DNA of 64,000 bases from the NCBI GenBank assembly GCA_963834705.1, contig CAWICV010000016.1, positions 124,001-188,000 of the forward strand, in the 5' to 3' direction. The stretch comes from RYN-230 sp963834705. GTDB lineage: Bacteria; Actinomycetota; Actinomycetes; Streptosporangiales; Streptosporangiaceae. The notes under the pieces were generated by a model that ran no database searches, was not told where the DNA came from, and saw only the letters and a list, made by a program, of their open reading frames with translations. Of the stretch, positions 26,178 to 35,201 are shown one piece after another. The position numbers and the translations under genes are program-made. Numbering within the stretch: position 1 is the first letter of the stretch; each line of letters opens with the position of its first letter.

Positions 26178-26675
26178 CCCGCCCTTTGGCGTCCATAGCG
26201 TGTCCAGCGTCCCGGATCCCGGCGCGACCCCGGCCCAGCCGCCGGTCAGCCCGATGACGGCCAGCGCCGAGGTGGGGAAGCTCAGCTCGCGGTGGCCGGC
26301 CAGGGCGAGCACCAGTTCCGCGGATCCCGGGTTGTGCCCGAGCAGGGCCAGGATGCTGACCTCGTCCGGGGTCTCCTGCACCACGGTGAACAGGTCACCC
26401 GGGCTGGCCTCGTAGACCCGGGGGTCGTAGCGCAGCGTCCCGGGCTCGTCGCCGGCCCAGCCGAGCTGGTCGCTGATCAGGTCCCAGGTCTGCCTGGTGC
26501 GCTCGGCGGTGGAGCAGACCACCAGATCGGGGATGAGTCCCTGGTCGCGCAGCCAGCCCCCGGCCTTGGCCGCGTCCCGGCGGCCGCGGCCCGACAGCGG
26601 CCGGTCGACGTCCGCGATGCCCTCCGGGTAGGCCGACTTGCTGTGCCGCAGCACCAGCAGCGTGCGCTCGCTCAT
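26157..26675 (-). CDS. sixA: SixA-like phosphohistidine phosphatase
   Basis: A 172-residue member of the histidine phosphatase superfamily. The catalytic motif is LLVLRHSKSAYP (RHS in place of RHG, as in SixA), followed by DRPLSGRGRRDAAKAG, STAERTRQTWDL and the second catalytic His in LALLGHNPGSAELV. SixA in E. coli dephosphorylates phosphohistidine on HPt or PtsO proteins; the actinobacterial substrate is unknown. MSERTLL was taken as the start; an in-frame upstream start at 26684 adds three residues. Confidence 0.87.
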   Translation of the reverse strand: MSERTLLVLRHSKSAYPEGIADVDRPLSGRGRRDAAKAGGWLRDQGLIPDLVVCSTAERTRQTWDLISDQLGWAGDEPGTLRYDPRVYEASPGDLFTVVQETPDEVSILALLGHNPGSAELVLALAGHRELSFPTSALAVIGLTGGWAGVAPGSGTLDTLWTPKGGSVRPAG

Positions 26676-26695
26676 GACCCCCAAGTATGGACGAG

Positions 26696-26723
26696 CCCCC
26701 GGCCACGTCTCGGTGGCCGGGGG
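26696..26723 (-). terminator. Hairpin downstream of hppA
   Basis: CCCCCGGCCAC (26696-26706) and GTGGCCGGGGG (26713-26723) form an 11-bp perfect stem with a six-base loop, 23 bases past the hppA stop. A T-run is lacking, as is usual in high-GC actinobacteria. Confidence 0.65.
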
Positions 26724-26745
26724 ATCATCTTTGCGGTGCGGGCGG

Positions 26746-29088
26746 TCAGCCCGGAGTACTGGCCGGGGCCGGGCCGGATGGCTCGGCCGGCTCGGCCGGG
26801 GTGGTCTCCTCGGCGGGCGCGCCCGGCCCGCCGGAGGACACGCTGGTGGACCGCCGCTTGGAGATCACGATCGCGGTCACCACGATGGCCACCGCCACGA
26901 TGGCCACGCCCACACGCAGCCCGACGTTGCTGCTGTACTTGACCACGCTGGTCGCGATCAGCAGCGAGACCAGGTTCATCACCTTGATCAGCGGGTTGAT
27001 GGCCGGGCCCGCGGTGTCCTTGAACGGGTCGCCGACGGTGTCACCGATGACCGTGGCCGCGTGCGCCTCGGAGCCCTTGCCACCGTAGTTGCCGTCCTCG
27101 ACCAGCTTCTTGGCGTTGTCCCAGGCGCCGCCGGAGTTGGCCAGGAACACCGCCATCAGCACCCCGGCCGCGATTGCGCCGGCCAGGTAGGCGCCCAGCG
27201 TCGAGTAGCCGAACGCGAAGCCCACGGCGATCGGGGTCAGCACCGCCAGCAGGCCCGGGGTCACCAGTTCGCGCAGCGAGTCCTTGGTGACGATGTCGAT
27301 CACCCGGCTGTACTCGGGCTTCTCGGTGAAGTCCATGATCCCCGGGCGGGTGCGGAACTGGTTCCGCACCTCCATGACCACGCCCTGCGCCGCACGGCCC
27401 ACCGCCATGATCAGCAGGCTGGCGAACAGGAACACCACCGCGGCCCCGATGATCACGCCAACCAGGACCCGCGGCCGGTCAACCGACAGGCTGAAGCTGC
27501 CCGCGCCGGTGCCGAGCGCCTGCTCGACAATGGTGCGGAACGAGCCGAACAGGGCGGTCGCGGCGAGCACCGCGGTCGCGATCGCGATGCCCTTGGTGAT
27601 CGCCTTGGTGGTGTTGCCGATCGCGTCCAGCTTGGTCAGTGCCTGCGCGGCGTCGCCCTCCACGTCGCCCGACATCTCCGCGATGCCCTGGGCATTGTCG
27701 GTGACCGGGCCGAACGAGTCCATCGATACGATCACGCCGACCGTGGTCAGCAGACCGCCGCCGGCCATCGCCACCGCGAACAGCGCGATGGTGGGGTTCC
27801 CCGTCGCGAGCAGGTACGCGCCGAACACCGCACCGCCGATCAGCAGCGCGGCGTACACCGCGGACTCCATCCCGGACGCGACACCGGACAGGATGACGGT
27901 GGCCGCGCCGGTCTCCGAGCTGTGCCCGATGTCCCTGACCGGCCGCCGGTTCACCTCGGTGAAGTAGCCGGTCAGCAACTGGATGGCGCTGGCCAGCACG
28001 ATGCCGATCAGCACCGCCCCGAAGGCGATCCAGCGTGGGTTGCCGCTGTACGCCGCGATGGCCGGGTCGGTTACGCCCTTCAGGTCGCTGAAGTGGGCAG
28101 GCAGGAAGGTGAAGCAGGCGATCGCCACCCCGATGGCCGAGATCACCGCGGAGACGAAGAAGCCACGGTTGATCGCGGTCATGCCGCTGCGGTCGCCCGC
28201 GCGCGGCGCGACCACGAAGATGCCGATCACCGCGGTGATCACCCCGATCATCGGCACGATCAGCGGAAACACCAGGCCCTTGTCGCCGAACGCGGTCTTC
28301 CCCAAAATCAGTGAGGCCACCAGCATGACCGCGTAGGACTCGAACAGGTCCGCCGCCATGCCGGCGCAGTCGCCCACGTTGTCGCCCACGTTGTCCGCGA
28401 TCGTCGCCGCGTTTCTCGGGTCGTCTTCGGGGATGCCCTGCTCGACCTTGCCCACCAGATCCGCGCCCACGTCGGCGGCCTTGGTGTAGATGCCGCCGCC
28501 GACCCGCATGAACAGCGCCAGCAGCGCCGCGCCGAAGCCGAAGCCCTCGAGCACGTTGGGCGCGTTCTCCCGGTAGATCAGCACCACGATCGCGGCGCCG
28601 AACAGGCCCAGGCCGACGGTGAACATGCCGGCCACGCCGCCGGTGCGGAACGCGATCCGCATCGCCGGCCGCTCGCCGCCCTCCCGCGCCGCGGCCGCCA
28701 CCCGGACGTTGCCGCGCACGCACAGCGACATGCCGGTGAACCCGGTTACCGCCGAGAACAACGCCCCGACCAGGAAGAAGATGCTCCGGCCCCACATCAC
28801 GGAGGGTCCATCCGCAGGCAGGGGCAACAGCACGAAGAAGATAATGACAACGAAAATGCCCAGCGTGCGGAACTGGCGCCGCAGGTAAGCGGCCGCCCCT
28901 TCCTGCACCGCGCGGGCGATCTCCTGCATCCGCTCGGTGCCCTGGCTGGCGGCGAGTACCTCACGTACCAGCACGGCAGCCACGGCCAGGGCCAGCAGTG
29001 CCACGACGGCGACAACAATGACCCACGTCAAGTTGCCGCCGCTAACACTGACCGCCCCGCTCCCCGCGGCGAGTTTGAGCCCAGACAT
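26746..29088 (-). CDS. hppA: K+-independent H+-translocating membrane pyrophosphatase
   Basis: A 780-residue integral membrane proton pump with about 16 helices that hydrolyses PPi. The catalytic loop reads EDDPRNAATIADNVG with the following DNVGDCAGMAAD; the acidic Mg-PPi ligands are intact. A second acidic loop is near DNAQGIAEMSG, and the third (NSGGAWDNAKKLVEDG) lies near the C-terminus. The residue that distinguishes subfamilies is Lys in GNTTKAITKG (about 490), the mark of the K+-independent class. The C-terminal tail after the last helix is a short Pro/Ala-rich stretch. The enzyme recovers energy from biosynthetic PPi and acidifies or energises the membrane. Confidence 0.96.
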   Translation of the reverse strand: MSGLKLAAGSGAVSVSGGNLTWVIVVAVVALLALAVAAVLVREVLAASQGTERMQEIARAVQEGAAAYLRRQFRTLGIFVVIIFFVLLPLPADGPSVMWGRSIFFLVGALFSAVTGFTGMSLCVRGNVRVAAAAREGGERPAMRIAFRTGGVAGMFTVGLGLFGAAIVVLIYRENAPNVLEGFGFGAALLALFMRVGGGIYTKAADVGADLVGKVEQGIPEDDPRNAATIADNVGDNVGDCAGMAADLFESYAVMLVASLILGKTAFGDKGLVFPLIVPMIGVITAVIGIFVVAPRAGDRSGMTAINRGFFVSAVISAIGVAIACFTFLPAHFSDLKGVTDPAIAAYSGNPRWIAFGAVLIGIVLASAIQLLTGYFTEVNRRPVRDIGHSSETGAATVILSGVASGMESAVYAALLIGGAVFGAYLLATGNPTIALFAVAMAGGGLLTTVGVIVSMDSFGPVTDNAQGIAEMSGDVEGDAAQALTKLDAIGNTTKAITKGIAIATAVLAATALFGSFRTIVEQALGTGAGSFSLSVDRPRVLVGVIIGAAVVFLFASLLIMAVGRAAQGVVMEVRNQFRTRPGIMDFTEKPEYSRVIDIVTKDSLRELVTPGLLAVLTPIAVGFAFGYSTLGAYLAGAIAAGVLMAVFLANSGGAWDNAKKLVEDGNYGGKGSEAHAATVIGDTVGDPFKDTAGPAINPLIKVMNLVSLLIATSVVKYSSNVGLRVGVAIVAVAIVVTAIVISKRRSTSVSSGGPGAPAEETTPAEPAEPSGPAPASTPG

Positions 29089-29318
29089 CCTTGTTCTGTC
29101 CTCCTAGACAGTGGCACGCGTCCGAAACGGCCGAAGACGGACAGGGTGGACACAGTGCCAAAAAAGCAGTGCCGGGAGTCTACGCATGTCGGCCCGCCGG
29201 ATGCGAGGCGGGGTCAGGCCCGGTGCGGGCCGCGCTGCTCCCCCTGCAGGTAATCACATTAGTGCTGCGGCTGGCAGAGATGTCCGCACATCGGCTGCAG
29301 CCCGCATGGCGTGGCTGG

Positions 29319-29786
29319 TCAGCCGGCGGTCCCGCCAGATGGCCAGCTCATCCTGATGCTGAGCCCGGCGGACGTGCGGGTGAACTGCACATCGTCGGCC
29401 AGCCCCGCGATCACCGCGAGGCCCAGGCCCTCCTGCGGGAAGGCACCCGCAGTGTGAGCGCTGTCACCGTTGGCTACCCCGTTGCCGAGCCAGCCAGCGG
29501 CCGGCCCGTCAGCGCTGGCCGCCGGATCCGGCGCGACGATCGCCGCGTCGGTAACGACAACCTCGAACCGCCCGTCCGAGCCGGTCAGCTCGATCCGGAC
29601 CGGTTCGGCCGGGCATTGCACCTGATGCGCCTCGACCGCGCGGGAGCAGGCCTCACCCACCGCGAGGCGGACCTCGTCGAGGAGGGCCTCCTCGACGCCG
29701 CTGCGCCGCGCGACGGCGGTGGCGACCAGCCGGGCCGTGCGGACGTGCACCGGCAGCGGCGTGAAGCTCATTTCGACAGTGGCCAT
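29319..29786 (-). CDS. RsbW-like anti-sigma factor/ATPase-fold partner of BldG
   Basis: A 155-residue HATPase_c-like protein located 26 bases downstream of bldG. The core reads LLDEVRLAVGEACSRAVEAH, the N-box helix of RsbW proteins, but the Mg2+-binding Asn is replaced (EACSRAV instead of EACTNAV). The late glycine box is GLGLAVIAGLADDVQF. Position and sequence match the gene after bldG in Streptomyces, whose product interacts with BldG. Loss of the Asn suggests weak or absent kinase activity (inference). The ATG at 29784-29786 was chosen because upstream frame sequence is antisense-like shadow of bldG's end. Confidence 0.82.
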   Translation of the reverse strand: MATVEMSFTPLPVHVRTARLVATAVARRSGVEEALLDEVRLAVGEACSRAVEAHQVQCPAEPVRIELTGSDGRFEVVVTDAAIVAPDPAASADGPAAGWLGNGVANGDSAHTAGAFPQEGLGLAVIAGLADDVQFTRTSAGLSIRMSWPSGGTAG

Positions 29787-29812
29787 GACGGATGAAGAGC
29801 GTACGTAGCCCG

Positions 29813-30163
29813 CTACTTCTCCGACTTCCGGGCGGTGATCGCCTCGTCGACGCTGTCGTGAATCCCGAACACCTTGGTCAGCCCGGTGATGCGGAAGATC
29901 TTGAGGATGCGCTCCTGGGTGCACACCAGGTCCAGTGACCCGTCGTGAGCGCGGACCCGCTTCAGCCCGCCGACCAGCACGCCCAGGCCGGTCGAGTCGA
30001 GGAACTCCACCTTTTCCATGTTCACCACGAGCTGGTAATGACCGTTATTCACCAGTTCGATAAGCAGCTCGCGGAGCCGCGGCGCGGTGTAGACGTCGAT
30101 CTCACCCTCGACGTCGACAACCTCGATACCGTCCCTGGTGTGGTGGTCAAGCTTCAGATCCAC
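29813..30163 (-). CDS. bldG: Anti-sigma factor antagonist BldG (STAS domain)
   Basis: A 116-residue STAS protein very close to Streptomyces BldG: VEGEIDVYTAPRLRELLIEL, then the phosphorylation loop EFLDSTGLGVLVGGLKRV with the conserved Ser, and ERILKIFRITGLTKVFGIH. BldG titrates anti-sigma factors and controls stress response, development and antibiotic production in streptomycetes. The downstream RsbW-like gene and the divergent DEAD/DEAH helicase reproduce the known neighbourhood. Confidence 0.93.
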   Translation of the reverse strand: MDLKLDHHTRDGIEVVDVEGEIDVYTAPRLRELLIELVNNGHYQLVVNMEKVEFLDSTGLGVLVGGLKRVRAHDGSLDLVCTQERILKIFRITGLTKVFGIHDSVDEAITARKSEK

Positions 30164-30319
30164 AAATCCTCCAGCGCCATGCAGCCCTCGTCGGTCGGGC
30201 TATGTCTATCTCATCAGTGGTCGAGCGGTCCCGTGGCGCATTCAACCACGCTCTGACGTCATGTCTACACGAGTTCATGCTTCGAGGCACCTCGGGTACA
30301 GATGTCACACTGGGAGCCG

Positions 30320-32688
30320 ATGACTACGCTCACTCCACTCCGGCCCGGCGAACCCCTGCCCGCGGCTGCCTCCCCCGCCGACCTCGTGCTGCGCCACGGT
30401 GCGCAGTCAGGACGCCTGATCCACGTAGAGTACATGGCCGGCCGCGAAGGGCGCCGGGTGACCTGGCCAGCGTGGGCGCCGGACGAGGTGACCGGGGCGT
30501 TTTCCGGGCTCGGCATGGCCGCGCCGTGGGCACACCAGGCGGCCATGGCCGACGCGGCCCGGGCCGGCCGGGACGTGATCATCGCTACCGGAACCGCGTC
30601 CGGGAAGTCGCTCGGCTACCTGCTGCCCGCGCTGACCGCGGTGCTGGAGGCGGGCACCGTGCTCTATCTGGCGCCGACCCGGGCGCTGGCCGCGGACCAG
30701 TTGCGCGCGCTCGGCGAGCTGGGCATCCCCGGAGTGCGCGCCGCGGTGCTGGACGGCGACACGCCGGCCACCCAGCGGGACTGGGCCCGCAGCCACGCCA
30801 ACTATCTGCTGACCACGCCGGACATGCTGCACCAGACGCTGCTCCCCCGGCATGCCCGGTGGACCGGGTTCTACCGCCGGCTGCGCTACATCGTGGTCGA
30901 TGAGTGCCATACCTACCGCGGCGTGTTCGGCTCGCACGTGGCTCAGGTGCTGCGCCGGCTGCACCGGGTCGCGGTGCATCACATTGAGACATCATCCGCG
31001 CCGGCCAGCACCGGACCAGCCGGCCCGGGACCGGTGTTCCTGCTCGCCTCGGCCACGGTCAGCGACCCAGCCGGCTGCGCGCGGCAGCTGACCGGGCGGC
31101 CGGCCGATGCGGTCACCGAGAACGCCGCGCCCCGCGGGCCGGTCACGTTCGCCCTGTGGGAGCCGCCGCTGGGCCGGGCGCACGGCGAAGCGGACGCGCC
31201 GGCCCGGCGCAGCGCCACCGCGGAAGCGGCCACCCTGCTCGCTGACCTGGTGGCCGGGCAGGTCCCGGTGCTGGCCTTCACCCGGTCCCGGCGCGGCGCC
31301 GAGGGAGTCGCGCAGGCCGCGCGGCGGGCGCTCCGCGAGGCAGGCGCGGCGGCCGAAAGCGAGCGGGTAGCCGCCTACCGGTCCGGTTACCTGCGCGAGG
31401 ACCGCCGGGCGCTGGAAGAGGCGCTGCGCACCGGCGCCATCACCGGGCTGGCCACCACCACCGCGCTGGAACTGGGTGTGGACATCACCGGCCTGGATGC
31501 GGTGCTGATCGCCGGCTGGCCGGGCACCCGGGCCGCGCTGTGGCAGCAGGCCGGCCGGGCCGGGCGGGCCGGCCCGCGGTCGTGGTGCTGATCGCCAGGG
31601 ACGACCCGCTGGACAGCTACCTGGTACACCACCCCGAGGCGCTGCTGCACCGCCCGGTCGAGGCGACCGTGCTGGACCCGGGCAACCCATACGTGCTGGC
31701 CCCGCATCTGTGCGCGGCGGCCGCGGAACTGCCGCTCACCCAGACCGACCTGGACACGTTCGGCCCCGGCGGCGGCGAGATCGCGGACGCGCTGACCCGC
31801 CGCGGGATGCTGCGCCGCCGCGGCGGCGCGCTGTACTGGACCAGCCGGGGCAGGCCGCAGCAGACCGGGCTGCGCGGCACCGGGACCCGCCCGGTCAAGA
31901 TCGTAGAGCTGCCTACTGGCCGGCTGATCGGGACGGTGGACGAGCCATCCGCGCACCTGCTCGTCCACGCCGGGGCGGTCTACCTGCACCAGGGCGAGAC
32001 GTACCTGGTCGAGGAGCTCGACCTGGCCGCCGGGGTGGCGCTGGTCCGGCCCGCCGACCCGGGATATGCCACCTCGGCCCGGCAGGTCACCACGATCGAG
32101 GTCACCCGCGCGCTGCACAGCGCGGATTGGCCGGGTGCCACGGTGCATTTCGGCGATGTTCAGGTGAGACGGCAGGTCACCGGGTACGTACGGCGCGGGA
32201 CCCGGTCCAACCGCCTGCTCGGCCAGTTCCCGCTCAGCCTGCCGCCGCAGACGCTGCGCACCCGCGCGGTGTGGTGGACGATCTCGGCCGAGCGGCGCCG
32301 GTGCCTGCTCGGCCAGGGGGTGGACCTGCCCGGGGCGGCGCACGCGGCGGAGCACGCCTCGATCGGGCTGCTGCCGCTGTTCGCGGCGTGCGACCGGTGG
32401 GACGTGGGCGGCGTGTCGGCGGACGAGCACCCGGCAACCGGCCAGCTGACCGTATTCGTCTACGACGGGCACGACGGCGGGGCCGGCTTCGCCGAGCGCG
32501 GCTTCCAGGCCGCCGGGGACTGGCTGTCGGCAACCGCAGACGCCGTTCGCAGTTGTGGGTGCCAGGCCGGCTGCCCGTCCTGCATTCAGTCACCGAAGTG
32601 CGGGAACGGCAACGAGCCACTGTCCAAGCCGGGTGCGCTCACGCTGCTGGACGGGCTGCTGGCCGCCCGCGCGCGAGCCGGACAGTAG
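30320..32688 (+). CDS. DEAD/DEAH helicase with C-terminal Zn cluster (YprA/MrfA/Hrq1-like), frameshifted
   Basis: About 789 residues when both frames are joined. The first frame (to about 31575) has motif I ATGTASGKSLGYLLPAL, DEAH-type VVDECHTY, the SAT motif (LLASATVSDP) and helicase motifs V/VI (GVDITGLDAVLIAG, then QQAGRAGRAG). The second frame resumes with AVVVLIARDDPLDSYLVHHP and ends in a four-Cys cluster, CGCQAGCPSCIQSPKCGNG, found in MrfA/YprA-type DNA repair helicases. The break lies in GGGCGGGCCGGCCCGCGG near 31570-31582 and behaves like one missing base. Either the gene is inactivated or the GC run was misread. The ATG at 30320 has GGGAG upstream. Confidence 0.82.
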
Positions 32689-32764
32689 TGGCCGGGACAG
32701 TTCTGGCGCAGCCGCCAAAATGTCGTCCTGACCAGGGCAAACACCCACAAGATGGCGGGAAGGG

Positions 32765-32799
32765 GGCGACCCCCGCCGGGGGGGAGAGCGGGGGTCGCC
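32765..32799 (+). terminator. 12-bp stem-loop downstream of the helicase gene
   Basis: GGCGACCCCCGC (32765-32776) pairs perfectly with GCGGGGGTCGCC (32788-32799), with an 11-base loop, 76 bases after the helicase stop. On the minus strand it contains ACCCCCGCTCTCCCCCC, which resembles the core of the dispersed repeat family, so it may be a diverged copy acting as terminator. Confidence 0.65.
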
Positions 32800-32930
32800 A
32801 AACGGTCCGGCCCCGGGGGGGCAGAGCCGGTCCCGTCACGCAGCAAAGCCTACGTGTATCTGGGCCAAGTTACCAATTGGTCATGGCTAGATGACAACGA
32901 TTGCAGGTATTCGCCATAGGCGCCGGTGCT

Positions 32931-33180
32931 ATGACTAGTCCCGTCGCCGGCGGCAGCCGGCCGGCCGCGGCGTTCTTTGACCTGGACAAGACGATCATCG
33001 CCAAGCCGGCCACCCGGGCCTTCGGGCCTCGTTTTACCGGAATGGCCTGATCAGCAGGGGGACGCGGTCCGCGGCGCGGTGCCCCAGCTGCTTTCAGCCC
33101 GCCCGGGGCCGGCCACCAGTGGATGGAGCGGATCCGCGAGCACACCGGTCAGTTGTGTCGGGGCTGGCCAGGCCGCACCC
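32931..33180 (+). pseudogene. Remnant of a HAD-IB phosphatase (SerB/CicA-like)
   Basis: The ATG at 32931 opens MTSPVAGGSRPAAAFFDLDKTIIAKPATRAFG, with the HAD nucleophile motif (FFDLDKTII) typical of HAD-IB hydrolases. After AFGP the frame ends quickly at a TGA, while the +1 frame continues with SFYRNGLISRG, and further on WMERIREHTGQLCRGW is recognisable in yet another frame. At least two frameshifts therefore break the gene, and the C-terminal motifs II-IV were not found. Intact homologs have about 280 residues. This is a decayed gene, not a sequencing slip. Confidence 0.7.
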
Positions 33181-33826
33181 GGTGAACCCGGACCAGCGCC
33201 GCGTCGCCTCGCCGAGCAGGGCGGCTGGCCCGGGCCGGCGTTCCGTGACCTGCCCACCGCCGGGCTGCCCAGACCCGGCCCTGACCGGCCGGACCACGCC
33301 GCCCAGGAATGCGACAGCGCTGATCGATCGAGATAACGAATCCATCTCGGCCAGGTCTTTCCCTGCCCGCTGATCCGCCGTAGAAAGGTGACTAGAGCAA
33401 GCGTCCTGGCACGGCAGCCAGGTACCCACGCGACCAGCAGCCGCGGAAGGCGACCGAGGCAGGTCCTGGCCTGTTAGCACGTAGTGGCGGGCCTGCCCGG
33501 GATGAGGTGCACGCTTGGTAGCCAGACCTGCCGTGTCAGGGTGTTTGTTGTCCGGGGGGAAGACCCCGTGACCCCCGGATCGTCTTCCCGCCCTCCGGCT
33601 CCGCCGCAAATGCCGTAGCGCCTGGTCATTGTGGTGCTGGCGGCCAATACCGTAAGGCCGCGCTGAACTGCGGCCAGGTAATCCCGTAAGATCACGTCCC
33701 GGGGACTGCTGTTCCCGGGATTTACGGGCAATTCCTGGCGCCTGGCGCCTGGACTGACCTGCGCCCGCCGTGTGGAAGTGACGCACGGGGAATGTGAGTG
33801 GCACCGATCGCGCGAGGGGAGTGCGG
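33181..33826. other. Gene-free interval
   Basis: No credible coding frame. It holds a possible diverged copy of the GC-rich repeat (33551-33610), a CCCGGG-N10-CCCGGG inverted pair near 33700-33721 and a short TGGCGCC duplication near 33735-33750. It probably includes the promoter of the downstream holin-X gene. Confidence 0.5.
33551..33610 (+). repeat. Possible diverged copy of the GC-rich dispersed repeat
   Basis: GGGGGGAAGACCCC, then ACCCCCGGATCG and a CCGGCTCCGCCGC end follow the same order of blocks as copy F (52226-52285). Similarity is partial and judged by eye. Confidence 0.35.
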
Positions 33827-34273
33827 ATGGCCAGGCCGACAGTTACGCGGTCGCTGGGCAATGCCAGGGAGCCGTCAATCGGGGACCTTGTCTCGCAGGC
33901 CATCAAGGATGTCACCACGCTGGTCAAGTTTGAAATCGACCTGGCCAAGGTGGAGTTGCGCGGGGACGCCGTACGGGTTGGCCTGGCGGCCGCCCTGGGC
34001 GGCACCATTATGTTCTTCGGCTTCCTCATCCTGGTCATGCTGAGCTTCGCCTATGCCTACGGGCTGATCGCAGCGGGTATCTGGAACTGGGCCGCGTTCC
34101 TGATCGTGGCCGGGACGTGGGCCGTGCTGGCCGCCATCTGCGCCCTGGTCATCCGGGCCCGGCTGAAGGGGATGAGCGGGCTGCGGCGGACCCGCGAATC
34201 CGTGCAGGAGGACCTGGCCGTGCTGAAGCGGGACGAGGAGACGCCGGGCCGGCCGGCGGTCGAGGCGGGCTGA
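33827..34273 (+). CDS. Phage-holin-superfamily (Holin-X, DUF1469) membrane protein
   Basis: A 148-residue protein with a basic N-terminus, an amphipathic helix (SIGDLVSQAIKDVTTLVKFE, then IDLAKVELRGDAVRVG) and two hydrophobic helices (about 55-80 and 85-110). This is the layout of the actinobacterial Holin-X/YqjE-like family. These are chromosomal housekeeping membrane proteins of unknown role, not lysis proteins. The ATG at 33827 has GAGGGGA 7 bases upstream. It is followed after 4 bases by the alpha/beta-hydrolase gene, a likely operon. Confidence 0.82.
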   Translation: MARPTVTRSLGNAREPSIGDLVSQAIKDVTTLVKFEIDLAKVELRGDAVRVGLAAALGGTIMFFGFLILVMLSFAYAYGLIAAGIWNWAAFLIVAGTWAVLAAICALVIRARLKGMSGLRRTRESVQEDLAVLKRDEETPGRPAVEAG

Positions 34274-34277
34274 CCTG

Positions 34278-35201
34278 ATGACCCTGCGGGGCGAGTCAGC
34301 CATCTACGTCGATGGCCCGTGGTCGCACCGGGCGATCAGCGCGAACGGCACCCGGTTCCACATTGCCGAAGCCGGGGACGGCCCGCTGGTGCTCATGCTG
34401 CACGGCTTCCCGCAGTTCTGGTGGACCTGGCGCAGCCAGCTGGTCACCCTGGCCGACGCGGGCTATCGCGCGGTCGCCGCGGACCTGCGCGGCTACGGCG
34501 GCAGCGACAAGCCGCCGCGCGGCTACGACCTGATCACGGCGGCGTCCGACGCGGCCGGGCTGATCCGCTCGCTAGGCGAGGCGAACGCCGTGGTCATCGG
34601 GCACGACTGGGGTGGCCTGGTGGCCTGGACCATGGCTGCCTACTACCCCAAGGTGGTCCGGCGGCTAGGGGTCATCTCGATGGCCCACCCGCTGCGGATG
34701 CGTTCTGCCCTGCTCACCGACCCGCTCGGCCAGGGCCGCCGCAGCGGCTACGCGTTCGGCTTCCAGGTCCCGGTGCTGCCCGAGCACAGCCTGGTCCGGG
34801 ACCATGCCCAGCGGGTCGGCCAGATGCTGCACGCCTGGTCCGGCCCGGGCTGGCCGGATCCGGAGACCGAGCGCCGCTACCGGACCGCGATGTGCATCCC
34901 ATCGGTGGCGCACTCCGCCCTGGAGTACCACCGCTGGTTCATGCGCTCCCGGCTGCGGCCGGACGGGCTGCGCTACGCGCAGCGGATGCGGGCGCCGATC
35001 CAGGCCCCCACCCTGCATCTGCAGGGCTCGCTGGACACCTGCGTGCTGCCCGCGACCGCGCGCGGCGCCGGCCGGCACGTGGACGGCCCGTATCGCTGGC
35101 GGCTGCTCGACGGGTCCGGGCATTTCCCGCACGAGGAGCAGCCACAGCGGCTCGACACCGAGCTGCGCGGCTGGCTGGCCGACCCCGAACCCGAGCGATG
35201 A
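34278..35201 (+). CDS. Alpha/beta hydrolase, epoxide-hydrolase-like
   Basis: A 307-residue alpha/beta-hydrolase. LMLHGFPQFWWTWRSQL carries the HGFP oxyanion motif, RAVAADLRGYGGSDKP follows, and the nucleophile elbow is VIGHDWGGLVAW with Asp as nucleophile, as in epoxide hydrolases and dehalogenases. The acid/His end is LDTCVLP and GSGHFPHEEQP. The Asp nucleophile and HGFP motif favour an epoxide hydrolase; the substrate is unknown. The stop overlaps the ATG of the DUF309 gene (ATGA). Confidence 0.88.
   Translation: MTLRGESAIYVDGPWSHRAISANGTRFHIAEAGDGPLVLMLHGFPQFWWTWRSQLVTLADAGYRAVAADLRGYGGSDKPPRGYDLITAASDAAGLIRSLGEANAVVIGHDWGGLVAWTMAAYYPKVVRRLGVISMAHPLRMRSALLTDPLGQGRRSGYAFGFQVPVLPEHSLVRDHAQRVGQMLHAWSGPGWPDPETERRYRTAMCIPSVAHSALEYHRWFMRSRLRPDGLRYAQRMRAPIQAPTLHLQGSLDTCVLPATARGAGRHVDGPYRWRLLDGSGHFPHEEQPQRLDTELRGWLADPEPER

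Noticed and set aside
26638..28314. A 558-codon plus-strand frame opposite hppA
   Set aside because: Very His/Asp/Arg/Gln-rich shadow; hppA is unambiguous.
31540..31600. Programmed -1 frameshifting in the helicase gene
   Set aside because: No X-XXY-YYZ slippery heptamer or downstream pseudoknot was evident, and the family is not known to use recoding; mutation or error is simpler.
33827..34273. A prophage lysis gene (holin)
   Set aside because: The Holin-X/DUF1469 family is chromosomal in actinobacteria, and no endolysin or phage gene is nearby.
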